NCBI RefSeq assembly: GCF_951801035.1
Contig: NZ_CATOKT010000001.1
Length of the DNA: 64,000 bases
Strand: one strand, 5' to 3'
From: Adlercreutzia sp910585575
Lineage (GTDB): Bacteria > Actinomycetota > Coriobacteriia > Coriobacteriales > Eggerthellaceae
Shown: positions 35,343-43,765 of the stretch, in pieces
How the letters are laid out: every line of letters starts with the position of its first letter
Position numbering within the stretch: the first letter of the stretch is position 1
Notes under the pieces: model-generated
Told to the model about the DNA's origin: nothing
The model's database searches: none
What the model saw: the letters and a program-made list of their open reading frames with translations, nothing else
Made by a program: the position numbers and the translations under genes

Positions 35343-35368
35343 GAGCCGCTGGTTGTAACCGGCGGCTC
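35343..35368 (+). terminator. Terminator behind the two orphan genes
   Basis: GAGCCGCTGGTT pairs with AACCGGCGGCTC (one G-T pair) with a minimal loop, followed by TTCTTTTAG. Confidence 0.75.
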
Positions 35369-35414
35369 TTCTTTTAGCTCCCACGGTCAGTTCAGCGAAC
35401 GCCTCCTATCCTGA

Positions 35415-35439
35415 ATGAGACAGACGGTTGGCTGTCTCA
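35415..35439 (+). repeat. Intergenic palindromic repeat, copy 4 (short form)
   Basis: ATGAGACAGACGGTTGGCTG then TCTCA. The AAGTC insert is absent. Confidence 0.85.
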
Positions 35440-35565
35440 CGAGCACGCCACCACCCCCACTCGCAGATACCCGCTTGGAAACCGATGGGTCGTGTGCCGT
35501 GACACTTGGCGGCGTTGGGTGATAATGGCGTCAGTTGCTCTTGGCGGTGAAACGGGAGGTGCGCG

Positions 35566-36042
35566 ATGGGCGCGGTCACGGAAGAAGTCGATAACCTGCG
35601 TGAGCGCGTGGACCGTCGGGACGAGGCCGCGCTGGATACCTTTGCGCGTACCGATGCGGCGGCCACCCAGGAGAACGCCGCGAAGATCCAATTCCTCAGC
35701 GAGCTGGAAAAGAATCCGCAGCTGCTTCTCACAACGGCGGGCTCCTCCTTCGATGGGCTCCACGTGACAGAATACCTGGACACCATCAGCACGGACGGCA
35801 TGGTGGGGTCCGGCATTCCTTCCGCCGTTGATGCGGTGGCGGCCGACCTCACAGGGCAGCGCTCTATGGAACTTGCCCAAAAGATGGAGCGGGCCAAGCG
35901 CATCGCGTGGGAAGAGCTGCTCTGGCGCGCCCATCAGCGGGGGGCCGACGGGGTTCTGGGCGTACGGTACGACGTGTACATGCCTTATGCCGGCCTGTTC
36001 GGGGCGTCGGTTACGGCCACTGCCGTCAAGCTCGACCGCTAG
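35566..36042 (+). CDS. YbjQ/UPF0145-like heavy-metal-binding-domain protein
   Basis: 158 residues. After an N-terminal helical segment (about 1-50), LLLTTAGSSFDGLHVTEYLD, then AWEELLWRAHQRGADGVLGV and RYDVYMP match the YbjQ fold, a pentameric family with conserved Gly-Ala-Asp-Gly. The biochemical role is not established despite the name. ATG 35566 follows GGGAGGTG. Single gene. Confidence 0.75.
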   Translation: MGAVTEEVDNLRERVDRRDEAALDTFARTDAAATQENAAKIQFLSELEKNPQLLLTTAGSSFDGLHVTEYLDTISTDGMVGSGIPSAVDAVAADLTGQRSMELAQKMERAKRIAWEELLWRAHQRGADGVLGVRYDVYMPYAGLFGASVTATAVKLDR

Positions 36043-36180
36043 GCGCCCCCGACCAGCCTCGTTTTCATCACGCAGGCAACAAGCGCGGCAGCGGGACGCG
36101 GTCGTCATCGTCATGAACCTATAATGCCTCGTCGAAGGATAATATCCTGGCATTCCCCTATGAGTGAAGGTGGCATTTCG

Positions 36181-37002
36181 ATGACTTCTCACAACACAAC
36201 CCAGGCAACCGTCCGCGGCGAACTGAGCCCCGAGGCAACGCAGCTGTTCGCGGAAAATCCGATTCTCCGCCAAATGAGCCATCACCGCAGCATTCGCTCT
36301 TACACCGACGAGCCCGTCACCGAAACCGAGCTGCAAACCATTATCGCCGCCGTGGAGGAAGGGCCGAATTGGTGCAATTTCCAGCACGTTTCCATTGTGT
36401 CGGTCGACGACCCGGCGCAGCGCCAGCGCGCCTACGAGCTTTGCGGTAACCAAAAGCACGTGCTGGAAGCGCCCGTCTTCCTCATGTTCTGTGCGGATTT
36501 CTATCGTACGTGGCTTGCCTGCAACTGCAGCGAGGAAGCCTTCGACGAGGTGACGCGCGTAGCCGACAACATTATCGTGGGGGCCACCGAGGTGGGCATC
36601 ACCCTGGGGTCGGCTACGGTAGCGGCCGAGGCACTGGGGCTCGGCACCTGCTGCGTGGGAGCCGCCCGTGAGCAGGAGCCCGCCATGCGGGAACTGCTGG
36701 GGCTGCCGCGCTATGTCTTCCCCGTCTGCGGCTTCTGCATCGGCCACGCCGCGGAGATTCCGGACCTGAAGCCGCGCCTCCCCGAACGCGCCGTGTTCTT
36801 CCGCGACCGCTACGACACCGAGCTGAAGCCCACGCTTAAGGACTACGACGAGGCCTACCGCCACTACTTGGCCACGCGCGCGTCGAACCAGAAGGACGGC
36901 ACGTGGACGCAGGAAGTGGCCGACTACTACACCATCCCCTACACGCGCTACGAGGACATCCCCGCCATGCTGCGCCACCAGGGCTTCGGTTTCGAAAAAT
37001 AA
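36181..37002 (+). CDS. Nitroreductase family oxidoreductase (NfsA-like)
   Basis: 273-residue FMN enzyme that reduces nitro compounds or quinones with NAD(P)H. HHRSIRSYTDEPVTETELQT (about 32-51) is the FMN-phosphate and ring-binding start; ALGLGTCCVGAAR and FPVCGFCIGHAAEIPDLKPR RLP-type motifs follow, as in NfsA/FRP. The ATG at 36181 has GAAGGTGG upstream, favouring it over ATG 36160. Two adjacent cysteines (GTCC) are unusual but harmless. Downstream, 37003-37267 has no gene. Confidence 0.9.
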   Translation: MTSHNTTQATVRGELSPEATQLFAENPILRQMSHHRSIRSYTDEPVTETELQTIIAAVEEGPNWCNFQHVSIVSVDDPAQRQRAYELCGNQKHVLEAPVFLMFCADFYRTWLACNCSEEAFDEVTRVADNIIVGATEVGITLGSATVAAEALGLGTCCVGAAREQEPAMRELLGLPRYVFPVCGFCIGHAAEIPDLKPRLPERAVFFRDRYDTELKPTLKDYDEAYRHYLATRASNQKDGTWTQEVADYYTIPYTRYEDIPAMLRHQGFGFEK

Positions 37003-37267
37003 CGCCACCGGGAAGCGACCGCCGCCCCGCATTCTCGCTTGAAGATCATAGTGGACGCCTATAACCGTGCTTGGGCGCCCGGCCCCTTCCCAAGGGATGG
37101 GGCAAGCTTTCGACGCAAGGCTGAGAATTGAAAATCACCCGAAGGGTGTCGGCCAACGCTTAAACCGCATGGCACTACCAACTACGAACTACGGAACAAC
37201 CTCAACGGAAGACTCCAACGAAATCAAGATTCCGTAAGGAAACAGGCCTTGCGTCCGGAAAGGGCGT

Positions 37268-37774
37268 CTACAGGTCCACGGCGAACAGCTGCGTCTGGTT
37301 CGCCAGATCAATCTCCAATTGAAGCGCTGCAATGCGGTCGGAAAGCTCCCGATAGTCCTGCTCCGCCTGGGCCACATCGTAATTGGCGTAGAGGTACTCC
37401 ACCGGCACCGGCGCGCCACCGTAGTAGCGGTCGCGCAGCCGCGTCTTCTGCTGCTGCTCGCTGAGGGCGCGTACGACGCTCTGCGCCCCGCTCAATTGCG
37501 CCAGCGCAATAAGCGCCTCGTCGATGGACAGGCCGCTTTCCGGCAGCACCGTTTCCAGGTTGAACCGATGAAGGGCATGGCGAATGGCGCGCATCTTGTC
37601 ATCAATCTCGGAGACGGCCGCCCGCGTGGCCGCGTAGTCGTACACGGGAGGATCGGGCTCTTCGCCCTCGGCCACAATATAGGTCGATCGCTCGCTTTCG
37701 ATGCGCAGAAGGCGATCCTTTTCATCTTGAAGTCGCTTGAGGTATTTATTGGCGCTTGCCGAGGTGAATTCCAT
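37268..37774 (-). CDS. DIP1984 family protein
   Basis: 168 residues, almost entirely helical and coiled-coil in character (ANKYLKRLQDEKDRLLRIES; DYAATRAAVSEIDDKMRAIR; LSDRIAALQLEIDLANQTQL). It matches the DIP1984 (septicolysin-like) family; the role is not settled. ATG 37774 follows CGACAGGAGG. Its promoter block is shared with the RhuM-Fic gene 9.4 kb away. Confidence 0.85.
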   Translation of the reverse strand: MEFTSASANKYLKRLQDEKDRLLRIESERSTYIVAEGEEPDPPVYDYAATRAAVSEIDDKMRAIRHALHRFNLETVLPESGLSIDEALIALAQLSGAQSVVRALSEQQQKTRLRDRYYGGAPVPVEYLYANYDVAQAEQDYRELSDRIAALQLEIDLANQTQLFAVDL

Positions 37775-37860
37775 AAGGGCCTCCTGTCGCGGGCTAACCG
37801 CAGAAAACGATACGCCTCGCAGGCCGTCGGTTCAACAAACGTAATGGCTTCATTTTGTGC
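37775..37860 (-). promoter_or_regulatory. Promoter block of the DIP1984 gene
   Basis: TTGAAC, a 17-base spacer and TATCGT on the minus strand (within 37808-37836), then CGCGACAGGAGG before the ATG. It aligns along its whole length with 28324-28412. Confidence 0.6.
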
Positions 37861-37959
37861 GCGAGGCGAGGAAGGTCTCGGCCGCTTCCGCTCGCCGTGA
37901 CCGCTTTCGTGCTACATTTTCACCCGTCAAAATAGTTGCACGTTCGGAAAGCGATCGCT

Positions 37960-38700
37960 ATGAAAATCATTATCTCGCCGGCGAAAAAGATGACGGACAA
38001 CACCGTCCTGCCCTGGGAAGAGCTGCCGGCGTTCATCGACCGCAGCGAAGTGCTGCTGGCGCGCCTGCGCGAGCTTTCCTTCGACGAGTGCAAGACCCTT
38101 TGGGGCTGCAGCCAGAAGCTGGCCGAGACCAACTTCGAGCGCCTGCAAACCATGGATCTGCGCGGTGACCTGGCGCCGGCGCTGCTCTCCTACGTTGGCA
38201 TCCAGTACCAGTACATGGGTGCCGCCGTGCTTGATGACGGCTCCTACGACTACCTGCAGGAGCACCTGCGCATCCTTTCCGGCTTCTACGGCGTGCTGCG
38301 TCCCTTCGACGGCGTTACCCCCTATCGCCTGGAAATGCAGGCGAAGCTCGCGGTGGACGGTGCGGCCAGCCTTTACGAGTTCTGGGGATCGTCCTTGTAC
38401 GATGCGGTGATGGACGGCGATCGCACTGTGGTGGACCTTGCCTCTGTGGAGTATTCCAAATGCGTCAGCGCGCATCTTCGGGAAGGTGACCGCCTCCTCA
38501 AAGTGGTGTTCGGCGAGCTCATTAACGGTAAAGTGGTGCAGAAGGGTACTCTGGCCAAGATGGCTCGCGGCGAAATGGTGCGGTTCATGGCCGCGAACCA
38601 CGTGGAAGACGTCGAAGCACTCAAAGAGTTCGCCGAGCTGGGCTACCGCTTCGCCCCGCAGCTTTCCAGCGAAAACGAGTACGTCTTCTTGGCGGAATAA
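37960..38700 (+). CDS. yaaA: Peroxide stress protein YaaA (UPF0246)
   Basis: 246 residues. It starts MKIIISPAKKM, the family hallmark (SPAKT/KM), and keeps YVGIQYQYMGA, LSGFYGVLRPFDGVTPYRLE and LASVEYSKCV. YaaA binds DNA and limits free iron and oxidative DNA damage in E. coli. ATG 37960 is preferred over an in-frame ATG 24 bases upstream because the protein then starts at the conserved motif; the ribosome site is weak. A thioredoxin gene follows after 17 bases, which fits a joint oxidative-stress operon. Confidence 0.92.
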   Translation: MKIIISPAKKMTDNTVLPWEELPAFIDRSEVLLARLRELSFDECKTLWGCSQKLAETNFERLQTMDLRGDLAPALLSYVGIQYQYMGAAVLDDGSYDYLQEHLRILSGFYGVLRPFDGVTPYRLEMQAKLAVDGAASLYEFWGSSLYDAVMDGDRTVVDLASVEYSKCVSAHLREGDRLLKVVFGELINGKVVQKGTLAKMARGEMVRFMAANHVEDVEALKEFAELGYRFAPQLSSENEYVFLAE

Positions 38701-38717
38701 ATTCAGGGAGGAGCGCC

Positions 38718-39053
38718 ATGATTGAGCTGACGAAAGACAACTTCGACCGCGAAGTGACCGAGGCCGAGGGGCGGGTGCTGGTGGACTTCTGGAGCCCCGG
38801 CTGCGGCCCGTGCCACGCCATGGAGCCCGTGCTGGCAAGCGCCGCCTCCCGCCATCCAGACGTGAAGTTCGCGAACATGAACGCCGCCGAGAACCCCGAT
38901 GTGGCCTGGGCCTTCAGCGTGGTGGCCGTGCCCACCCTCGTGCTGTTCGAAGACGGCCGCCCGATAGCTGACCTCACCGGAGCCGTCCCCGCCCAACGCA
39001 TCGACGAGCTGCTGAGCGCCACCGGCAAGGGCGAAAGCGCTGAAGAGCGCTAA
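38718..39053 (+). CDS. Thioredoxin
   Basis: 111 residues. Active site FWSPGCGPCHAMEPV (Cys29, Cys32); cis-proline motif VAVPTLVLF. A histidine follows CGPC where many thioredoxins have lysine. It reduces protein disulfides in the cytoplasm. GGGAGGAGC lies before ATG 38718. Probably co-transcribed with yaaA. A palindromic repeat lies 38 bases behind it. Confidence 0.93.
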   Translation: MIELTKDNFDREVTEAEGRVLVDFWSPGCGPCHAMEPVLASAASRHPDVKFANMNAAENPDVAWAFSVVAVPTLVLFEDGRPIADLTGAVPAQRIDELLSATGKGESAEER

Positions 39054-39090
39054 GCGGCATCGCCAGCGGCAACGGCACCAGCTAGCCGGA

Positions 39091-39119
39091 ATGAGACAAG
39101 TCAGACGGTTGGCCGTCTC
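39091..39119 (+). repeat. Intergenic palindromic repeat, copy 5
   Basis: Full form: ATGAGACAAGTC, core AGACGGTTGGCCGTCT, C. CCGGTTGGCC follows directly, which could extend the structure. Confidence 0.88.
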
Positions 39120-39198
39120 GCCGGTTGGCCTCGCATACGAGAAAAGGGGCGATCTTCTATACTGCGTCTGAAGCAATAGACGAACGAGAGGACGAAGC

Positions 39199-39672
39199 AT
39201 GTCACTAGAGAGAGCGAAAGAACACCTGGCGCAATTCGGACGGGCGGACGACATCATGGAGTTCGACACGTCGAGCGCCACGGTGGAACTGGCGGCCCAA
39301 GCGGTGGGGTGCGAGCCAGCGCGCATTGCGAAGACGCTCTCGTTCGCCGTGGGCGACCGCGTGGCGCTCGTGGTATGCGCCGGCGATGCGCGCGTGGCAA
39401 ACCCCAAGTTCAAGGAACAGTTTCGCACGAAACCCAAGATGCTGAAAACGGAAGAGGCCGAGGAGCGCATCGGCCATGCGGTTGGCGGCGTGTGCCCCTT
39501 CGGCGTGAATGATGATTGCGACGTATACCTGGACGAAACGCTCCGTCGTTTCGCCACCGTGTTCCCCGCCTGCGGCAGCTCCAACAGCGCCATCGAGCTG
39601 ACTCCCGACGATCTGGAGCAGCTGACCCCGGGCAGCACCTGGGTCGATGTCTGCAAGTTGCCCGAGGAGTAG
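39199..39672 (+). CDS. YbaK/EbsC-family aminoacyl-tRNA deacylase
   Basis: 157 residues. EPARIAKTLSFAVGDRVALV contains the conserved catalytic-site lysine, and GGVCPFGV and ACGSSNSAIELTPDDL are the other signature strands. Such proteins hydrolyse mischarged tRNA (Cys- or Ala-tRNA-Pro). ATG 39199 follows GAGAGGA. A deleted second copy lies at 31814. A strong terminator follows. Confidence 0.9.
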   Translation: MSLERAKEHLAQFGRADDIMEFDTSSATVELAAQAVGCEPARIAKTLSFAVGDRVALVVCAGDARVANPKFKEQFRTKPKMLKTEEAEERIGHAVGGVCPFGVNDDCDVYLDETLRRFATVFPACGSSNSAIELTPDDLEQLTPGSTWVDVCKLPEE

Positions 39673-39681
39673 CGCGAGAGC

Positions 39682-39713
39682 CGTGCTTGGATACATCACT
39701 GCATCCAAGCACG
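39682..39713 (+). terminator. Terminator of the YbaK gene
   Basis: Perfect 11-bp stem (39682-39692 with 39703-39713), 10-base loop, followed by TTGCAATCTTTCTTTG. Confidence 0.85.
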
Positions 39714-39755
39714 TTGCAATCTTTCTTTGTCACCCTCCAACGAAGCGATGATCGC

Positions 39756-40697
39756 TCAGGCCTCCACCTTTCCCGAGCGCTTAAGCGAGACCAAGCACGC
39801 CACCCCCACCACAATGAACCCAATGCCGCCGATGATGCCCGTGGGGGCCGGGCCGATAAACGGGTTGGAGATCACGGCGAACAGGGTGGGGGCGTTGCCA
39901 CAGCCGTTGAGGGCACCATGGGCGAACACTGCGGGTAGGCAGCTTTTCGCCCGCAACGTGAGCCAGCTGAAGAAGCTGCCCATGACCACGGTGAAGCAGC
40001 ACATGGCAGCAATGCCAAGCACGGGCCAACCGGGGTACGCCAACCCGTAGTTATGCCCCAGCACCGTGATGGGTGCGTGCCACAGGCCCCAGATGATCCC
40101 GCTCACCACAATCGTGAACGTCACGGAATGCTTCTCCAACATATGCGGCAGCAGATACCCACGCCAGCCCCACTCTTCGCCGAAACAGGTGAACACGTTA
40201 AGGGCAGGAGCTACAACTATCAACGCCAACTGGGCATAGGCCATGGCGGCAATCTCGGAGTCGGGCAGAGCCGGCTGTCCCGCTGCCACCAGCTGCGCCT
40301 CCACCGTCTCCTTAAAGAACGGCATCGAGGGATCGAAGCTGCCCGGAGTCACCAGGAAGTAAAGGGCACCTCCCAGGGCCACCAGGATCATAGGGCCAAA
40401 CCAGCCGAGCAGGTAGTACTTCCCCGTACCCTTGAACTGCTTTGGCTTGATCCACACATTGCGAAAACCCTCGCCCGTCAGAAGACGTGTCACCACAACG
40501 CCAATGGCCGGGAAAAACATACCCGCCCCTACGGCGAGCATGACTTCGAGTGAGCCCAGCGGATTGTCGCCTGCCATCAACGCCGGAAGCGCCTGCGGGT
40601 ACACCGCTGCAAACCAGAACCCCCAGGTGAGCACAAACGTGACAACGCAGTAAACCGCCACGCGATGGCTCGCGAGCTTCTTCCTAACTGCCGCCAT
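39756..40697 (-). CDS. CPBP-family intramembrane protease (CAAX-like)
   Basis: 313 residues, about eight membrane segments. FGEEWGWRGYLLPHM carries the EExxxR motif, IIWGLWHAPITVLGH the FxxxH-like motif, and FAHGALNGCGN the third histidine, which together form the metal site of CPBP/ABI proteases. ATG 40697 lies inside the end of the merR gene (overlap 14 bases, GTG 40706 is an alternative), so translation is coupled. The merR product is its probable regulator and membrane partner. Confidence 0.9.
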   Translation of the reverse strand: MAAVRKKLASHRVAVYCVVTFVLTWGFWFAAVYPQALPALMAGDNPLGSLEVMLAVGAGMFFPAIGVVVTRLLTGEGFRNVWIKPKQFKGTGKYYLLGWFGPMILVALGGALYFLVTPGSFDPSMPFFKETVEAQLVAAGQPALPDSEIAAMAYAQLALIVVAPALNVFTCFGEEWGWRGYLLPHMLEKHSVTFTIVVSGIIWGLWHAPITVLGHNYGLAYPGWPVLGIAAMCCFTVVMGSFFSWLTLRAKSCLPAVFAHGALNGCGNAPTLFAVISNPFIGPAPTGIIGGIGFIVVGVACLVSLKRSGKVEA

Positions 40698-41490
40698 GAC
40701 CCTCACCCGCCTTCACTTCGCACGCTCCGTGACAGGTGCCGGGCACGCATTGGCCGGGCGCTATCTCGATGGGGTCGGCATGATAGTGCTCCACGCACCA
40801 ATCCTTCTGGTGACAGCAGGGACAGGTAAGTTTGCGCGTTCTCGGGGTATGGTTCGACCAGAAGTACGCGCCCAACTTCGGACGGAAATCCGCTCCGCAT
40901 ACCGGGCAAAGGTAGGTGGAGTGGGCGCTGTAGTACCGCACCTCCCAGGCGCCAATCAGCGCCAGCGCCACCGGGAAGGGCCACCAAATGCCCGTCACAA
41001 TGCCCAGCACCAGCGTGCCAATCCAGGCCGCGTCCATGAACACGCCGATGATGATCATGATGATCCACCAGCGGGTTCTCGCTTTCTCGTCGTTCATTCG
41101 TTTCACCATGGCAGGTTCAGTGGTTGCCATCAGCTTGCCGAAGTGCTCGAGATCCGTGCGCGCCGTGTTCAGAACTTGCAGTCGTCTCGTGCTTTCGTCG
41201 ATCTCGCGCTCAAGGCTTTCCGCCTGCTCGTCCAGCAGCAGCTTCAGCACGGCATCGCGGTTCGGACATTCCAGCACGCCCTTAATTTGCGCGAGCCTGA
41301 GGCCTAACGCCTTCAGCATGAGAATGAAGCGGAGCCGCTCGGCATCCTCCGCTGAGTAAAGCCGGCGACCGCCCTCCGAATAGCCCGAAGGCGCCAGCAG
41401 CCCTTTGCCGTCGTAATACTGCACCGTGCGCACCGTCGTACCGCACGCCTCGGCCAGCTCTCCGGTTTGATACAAGTTGTTCTCAGCCAT
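40684..41490 (-). CDS. MerR regulator with membrane segments and zinc-ribbon tail
   Basis: 268 residues. The MerR winged helix is at 6-75 (YQTGELAEACGTTVRTVQYY, then DGKGLLAPSGYSEGGRRLYS), followed by a dimerisation helix to about 125. Two hydrophobic segments follow (about 141-165 and 168-186), then a zinc-ribbon-like part CPVCGADF... LTCPCCHQKDWCVEHYH and a Cys/His-rich end. This membrane and zinc extension is unusual for MerR. It overlaps the CPBP protease gene that follows. Confidence 0.88.
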   Translation of the reverse strand: MAENNLYQTGELAEACGTTVRTVQYYDGKGLLAPSGYSEGGRRLYSAEDAERLRFILMLKALGLRLAQIKGVLECPNRDAVLKLLLDEQAESLEREIDESTRRLQVLNTARTDLEHFGKLMATTEPAMVKRMNDEKARTRWWIIMIIIGVFMDAAWIGTLVLGIVTGIWWPFPVALALIGAWEVRYYSAHSTYLCPVCGADFRPKLGAYFWSNHTPRTRKLTCPCCHQKDWCVEHYHADPIEIAPGQCVPGTCHGACEVKAGEGHGGS

Positions 41491-41588
41491 GGTTTCACCT
41501 CCTTGAAGGCTGTTCTACAACGCGACGTCGCGTCACAAGCAAGCATTTTCGCGGATGAATTCGAGAATATTCTACGTTACGCCACGGA

Positions 41589-41613
41589 ATGAGACAGCCA
41601 ACCCGCTGCTCAC
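41589..41613 (-). repeat. Intergenic palindromic repeat, copy 6 (degenerate)
   Basis: ATGAGACAGCCAACCCGCTG then CTCAC; one arm has decayed. It lies just beyond the HXXEE gene stop. Confidence 0.6.
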
Positions 41614-41615
41614 TA

Positions 41616-42209
41616 CTAGCCGCGCTTTAGGCTTCTCGCAACTTGCAAAGGACTCGTGCCGAACGATTTCATGACACCAAGCTCCATGCAGGCGAATACC
41701 ACAAGGTAGTAAACCGCGGAGGCGAACCACCACCAGCCGACCCGCTCGCCCGCGATGGCGATGATCCACACTGACACGGGGAGCAAGCATAACAGCGCCG
41801 TCAGCATGCCAGGCGTGTAGGGCCTTTTCAAGCGATGAATCCAAATGCCCGCCACATGAATGAAGGCCTCGAAGATCCCGAGTATTGCTGGCACCATGGC
41901 CAACCACGGCACCGAAGGAAAGAAGAAGGGAACGAAGGCGAAGAAGACAATGGCCACCACTACGATCCCGTGAGCCTTTCCCATAGTTTCCTTGTTCACG
42001 TCATTCCACCCGAACTTCTTCGCCATGAGCTCGTAAAAGCCGCCTGGATAACGTGACTCCTCCCACTCGTGAAGAGTTATCGCGACAACGAAAAGTCCCA
42101 GGGCTCTCTGCATTTCGGAAATCGCATCCCAACGCGCGACGAAATAGATCAGCACGCATAGCGACGCCAGTGTCAGAAGGTACAGGTTGTTTTTGATCCA
42201 AAACTTCAT
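41616..42209 (-). CDS. HXXEE domain membrane protein
   Basis: 197 residues, about six membrane segments. LHEWEESRYPGGFYEL contains the HxxEE motif that defines the family; a conserved histidine follows in GKAHG and a further one in FEAFIHVAG. A membrane-embedded metal site is suspected; the role is unknown. ATG 42209 follows ACGAGGTG. It diverges from a TetR gene with a perfect palindrome between them, so TetR control is likely. That TetR gene now has a stop codon. Confidence 0.85.
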   Translation of the reverse strand: MKFWIKNNLYLLTLASLCVLIYFVARWDAISEMQRALGLFVVAITLHEWEESRYPGGFYELMAKKFGWNDVNKETMGKAHGIVVVAIVFFAFVPFFFPSVPWLAMVPAILGIFEAFIHVAGIWIHRLKRPYTPGMLTALLCLLPVSVWIIAIAGERVGWWWFASAVYYLVVFACMELGVMKSFGTSPLQVARSLKRG

Positions 42210-42227
42210 TTCACACCTCGTTTCACT

Positions 42228-42253
42228 TATAATCCGACATTGTGTCGGTTAAT
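42228..42253. promoter_or_regulatory. TetR-type operator with promoter
   Basis: CCGACA (42234-42239), TTG, TGTCGG (42243-42248): perfect 6-bp palindrome, with further matching flanking bases. TATAAT (42228-42233) on the plus strand abuts it. It lies between the HXXEE gene and the tetR start, the expected place for an autoregulating TetR site. Confidence 0.65.
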
Positions 42254-42324
42254 ATGATCCTACGAAGCGCGTGCAAGCCAATCAACCGTCAACTTGCACC
42301 GGAATGTCGGATGAAGGAGCCACC

Positions 42325-42870
42325 TTGGCGAAGAAAAATCCCGCTCGCACTCAGGCGACACGACAGAAAATCATGGACTGTTACTGGTCGCTCCTGGAGA
42401 AGACATCCGAATCACGGGTGACGGCAACCCAAGTGGTGCAGGTGGCTGGCATCAACCGCAGTACCTTCTATGAATACTTCGACAGTGCGGAGGCAGTGAG
42501 GGAAGCCATCGAGCACGACGTCCTCGCCTACCTCGAGGCGCAAATCGCCCAGCTGCTGAGTAAGAGCAACGGCGAGGAAGTCGTAATCCAAACTGCCTTG
42601 CAGATCCTTCAGGAAAAAGGCCGCTATATTGCGTTTCTCTATGGGAACGGCGGTTCTTCCACCTTCACTGAACGAGCGAAGAACCAGATCATGCTGCTTC
42701 TCGCTGGCACATTAGGGACGTCTGACCCCCTTGATGCCTACCGCTTCGAATTCGTAGCAGCCGGTGTCTTGGCAGCCTAATCCCTCTGGTTTCGAAACCA
42801 GCAAAACATTCCCCTGGAAATCCTCGCACCCCGATTGCGGGCAATGGCAGACGGCGCCCTCGGAAGCTGA
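42325..42870 (+). pseudogene. TetR-family regulator with premature TAA
   Basis: Start TTG 42325 after AAGGAG (ATG 42304 lacks a site). Residues 1-60 are a TetR helix-turn-helix (SRVTATQVVQVAGINRSTFY then EYFDSAEAVREAIE). The frame stops at TAA 42778-42780 after AAGVLAA. In the same frame it goes on SLWFRNQQNIPLEILAPRLR then AMADGALGS and a stop at 42870; this is a normal TetR C-terminus (VAGVLGALIxWF...). So one nonsense codon removes the last 29 residues. The 151-residue product might still bind DNA, since the missing part is the end of the ligand domain. Confidence 0.78.
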
Positions 42871-42946
42871 CTCCCGCCACTCCGCCACCCACTTTCTGGC
42901 GCTCATGCAAGCCAGGGACAATATTGTCGACGATGAAGCCGAGTGA

Positions 42947-42977
42947 ATGAGACAGCCAACCGTCTGACTTGTCTCAT
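42947..42977 (-). repeat. Intergenic palindromic repeat, copy 7
   Basis: Full form in reverse orientation with both ends intact: ATGAGACAGCCAACCGTCTG then ACTTGTCTCAT. Confidence 0.88.
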
Positions 42978-42986
42978 GCAACACTT

Positions 42987-43619
42987 TTAATGCAAGCTGG
43001 AAACGATGCTGCCGACAATGAACCCAAGGGCGAGGGCAACGGCGGCGCCCGCCAGCACCTTCACCACGTTGGCAACCCACGGGTGCTTTCTCGAGAAGGC
43101 ATCGGGGTTGAGACACGCGATCGCCTCGGCATCTTCGCCGTCCATGAAGGCGCTGATCTCGCGGAACGTGACGAGGTCGTGATCCTTCTTCAGCTTCTCG
43201 ACGCGACAGGCACACACCATGGCCAGCGCGGCGCATAGAGCGAAAAGCGCCATCCCCACAACCACGCCCCAGGTGAGCCACGGCACCGCCGCCACCGGCT
43301 CGTCCCAGATGAGGTCCCAGCCCACCAGGCAGGCGACCCCGGCAAGCAAAAGCCCGACCATCCCGATGGAAAGGCGCTCCATCCTCACCGCATCCTTAAC
43401 GATGGTCTCTTTCATGGTTTCCACGTCTCCTTTCACAAGCGAATCGATGGAGACACCGAACAGGTTGCTCAGCAGCAGAAGCGATTGCACGTCCGGGTAG
43501 GTCTTGCCTGTCTCCCAGCTAGACATGGTCTGGCGGCTGACGAAGATGCGCTGGGCCACGTCCTCCTGGGTGAGCCCCAAACGCTCACGGTTCGCTTTCA
43601 GCTGCTGCGGCAGTTCCAC
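42987..43619 (-). CDS. XRE-type regulator with membrane segments (paralogue of 28713)
   Basis: 210 residues. HTH RLGLTQEDVAQRIFVSRQTM, SSWETGKTYPDVQSLLLLSN at about 12-52, then LFGVSIDSLVKGDVETMKE, nearly the same as in the protein at 28713. Membrane segments near 85-105, 112-140 and 185-208. GTG 43619 follows AAAGGAGG. Unlike its paralogue it has no small membrane gene behind it; a palindromic repeat lies 10 bases past its stop. Confidence 0.88.
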   Translation of the reverse strand: MELPQQLKANRERLGLTQEDVAQRIFVSRQTMSSWETGKTYPDVQSLLLLSNLFGVSIDSLVKGDVETMKETIVKDAVRMERLSIGMVGLLLAGVACLVGWDLIWDEPVAAVPWLTWGVVVGMALFALCAALAMVCACRVEKLKKDHDLVTFREISAFMDGEDAEAIACLNPDAFSRKHPWVANVVKVLAGAAVALALGFIVGSIVSSLH

Positions 43620-43765
43620 CGGCGCCTCCTTTCCGAGACGAGGATTCCACGATCAGCAAAAGCGTACCACCCGATGTTCTTGACATCGACGGGAAAGCGA
43701 CAGTTTTACGCGTCAAGAGTTCTTGACAGGGAGGGTTGATCTGGGGCTTCGCATTGTTGAGCTGA

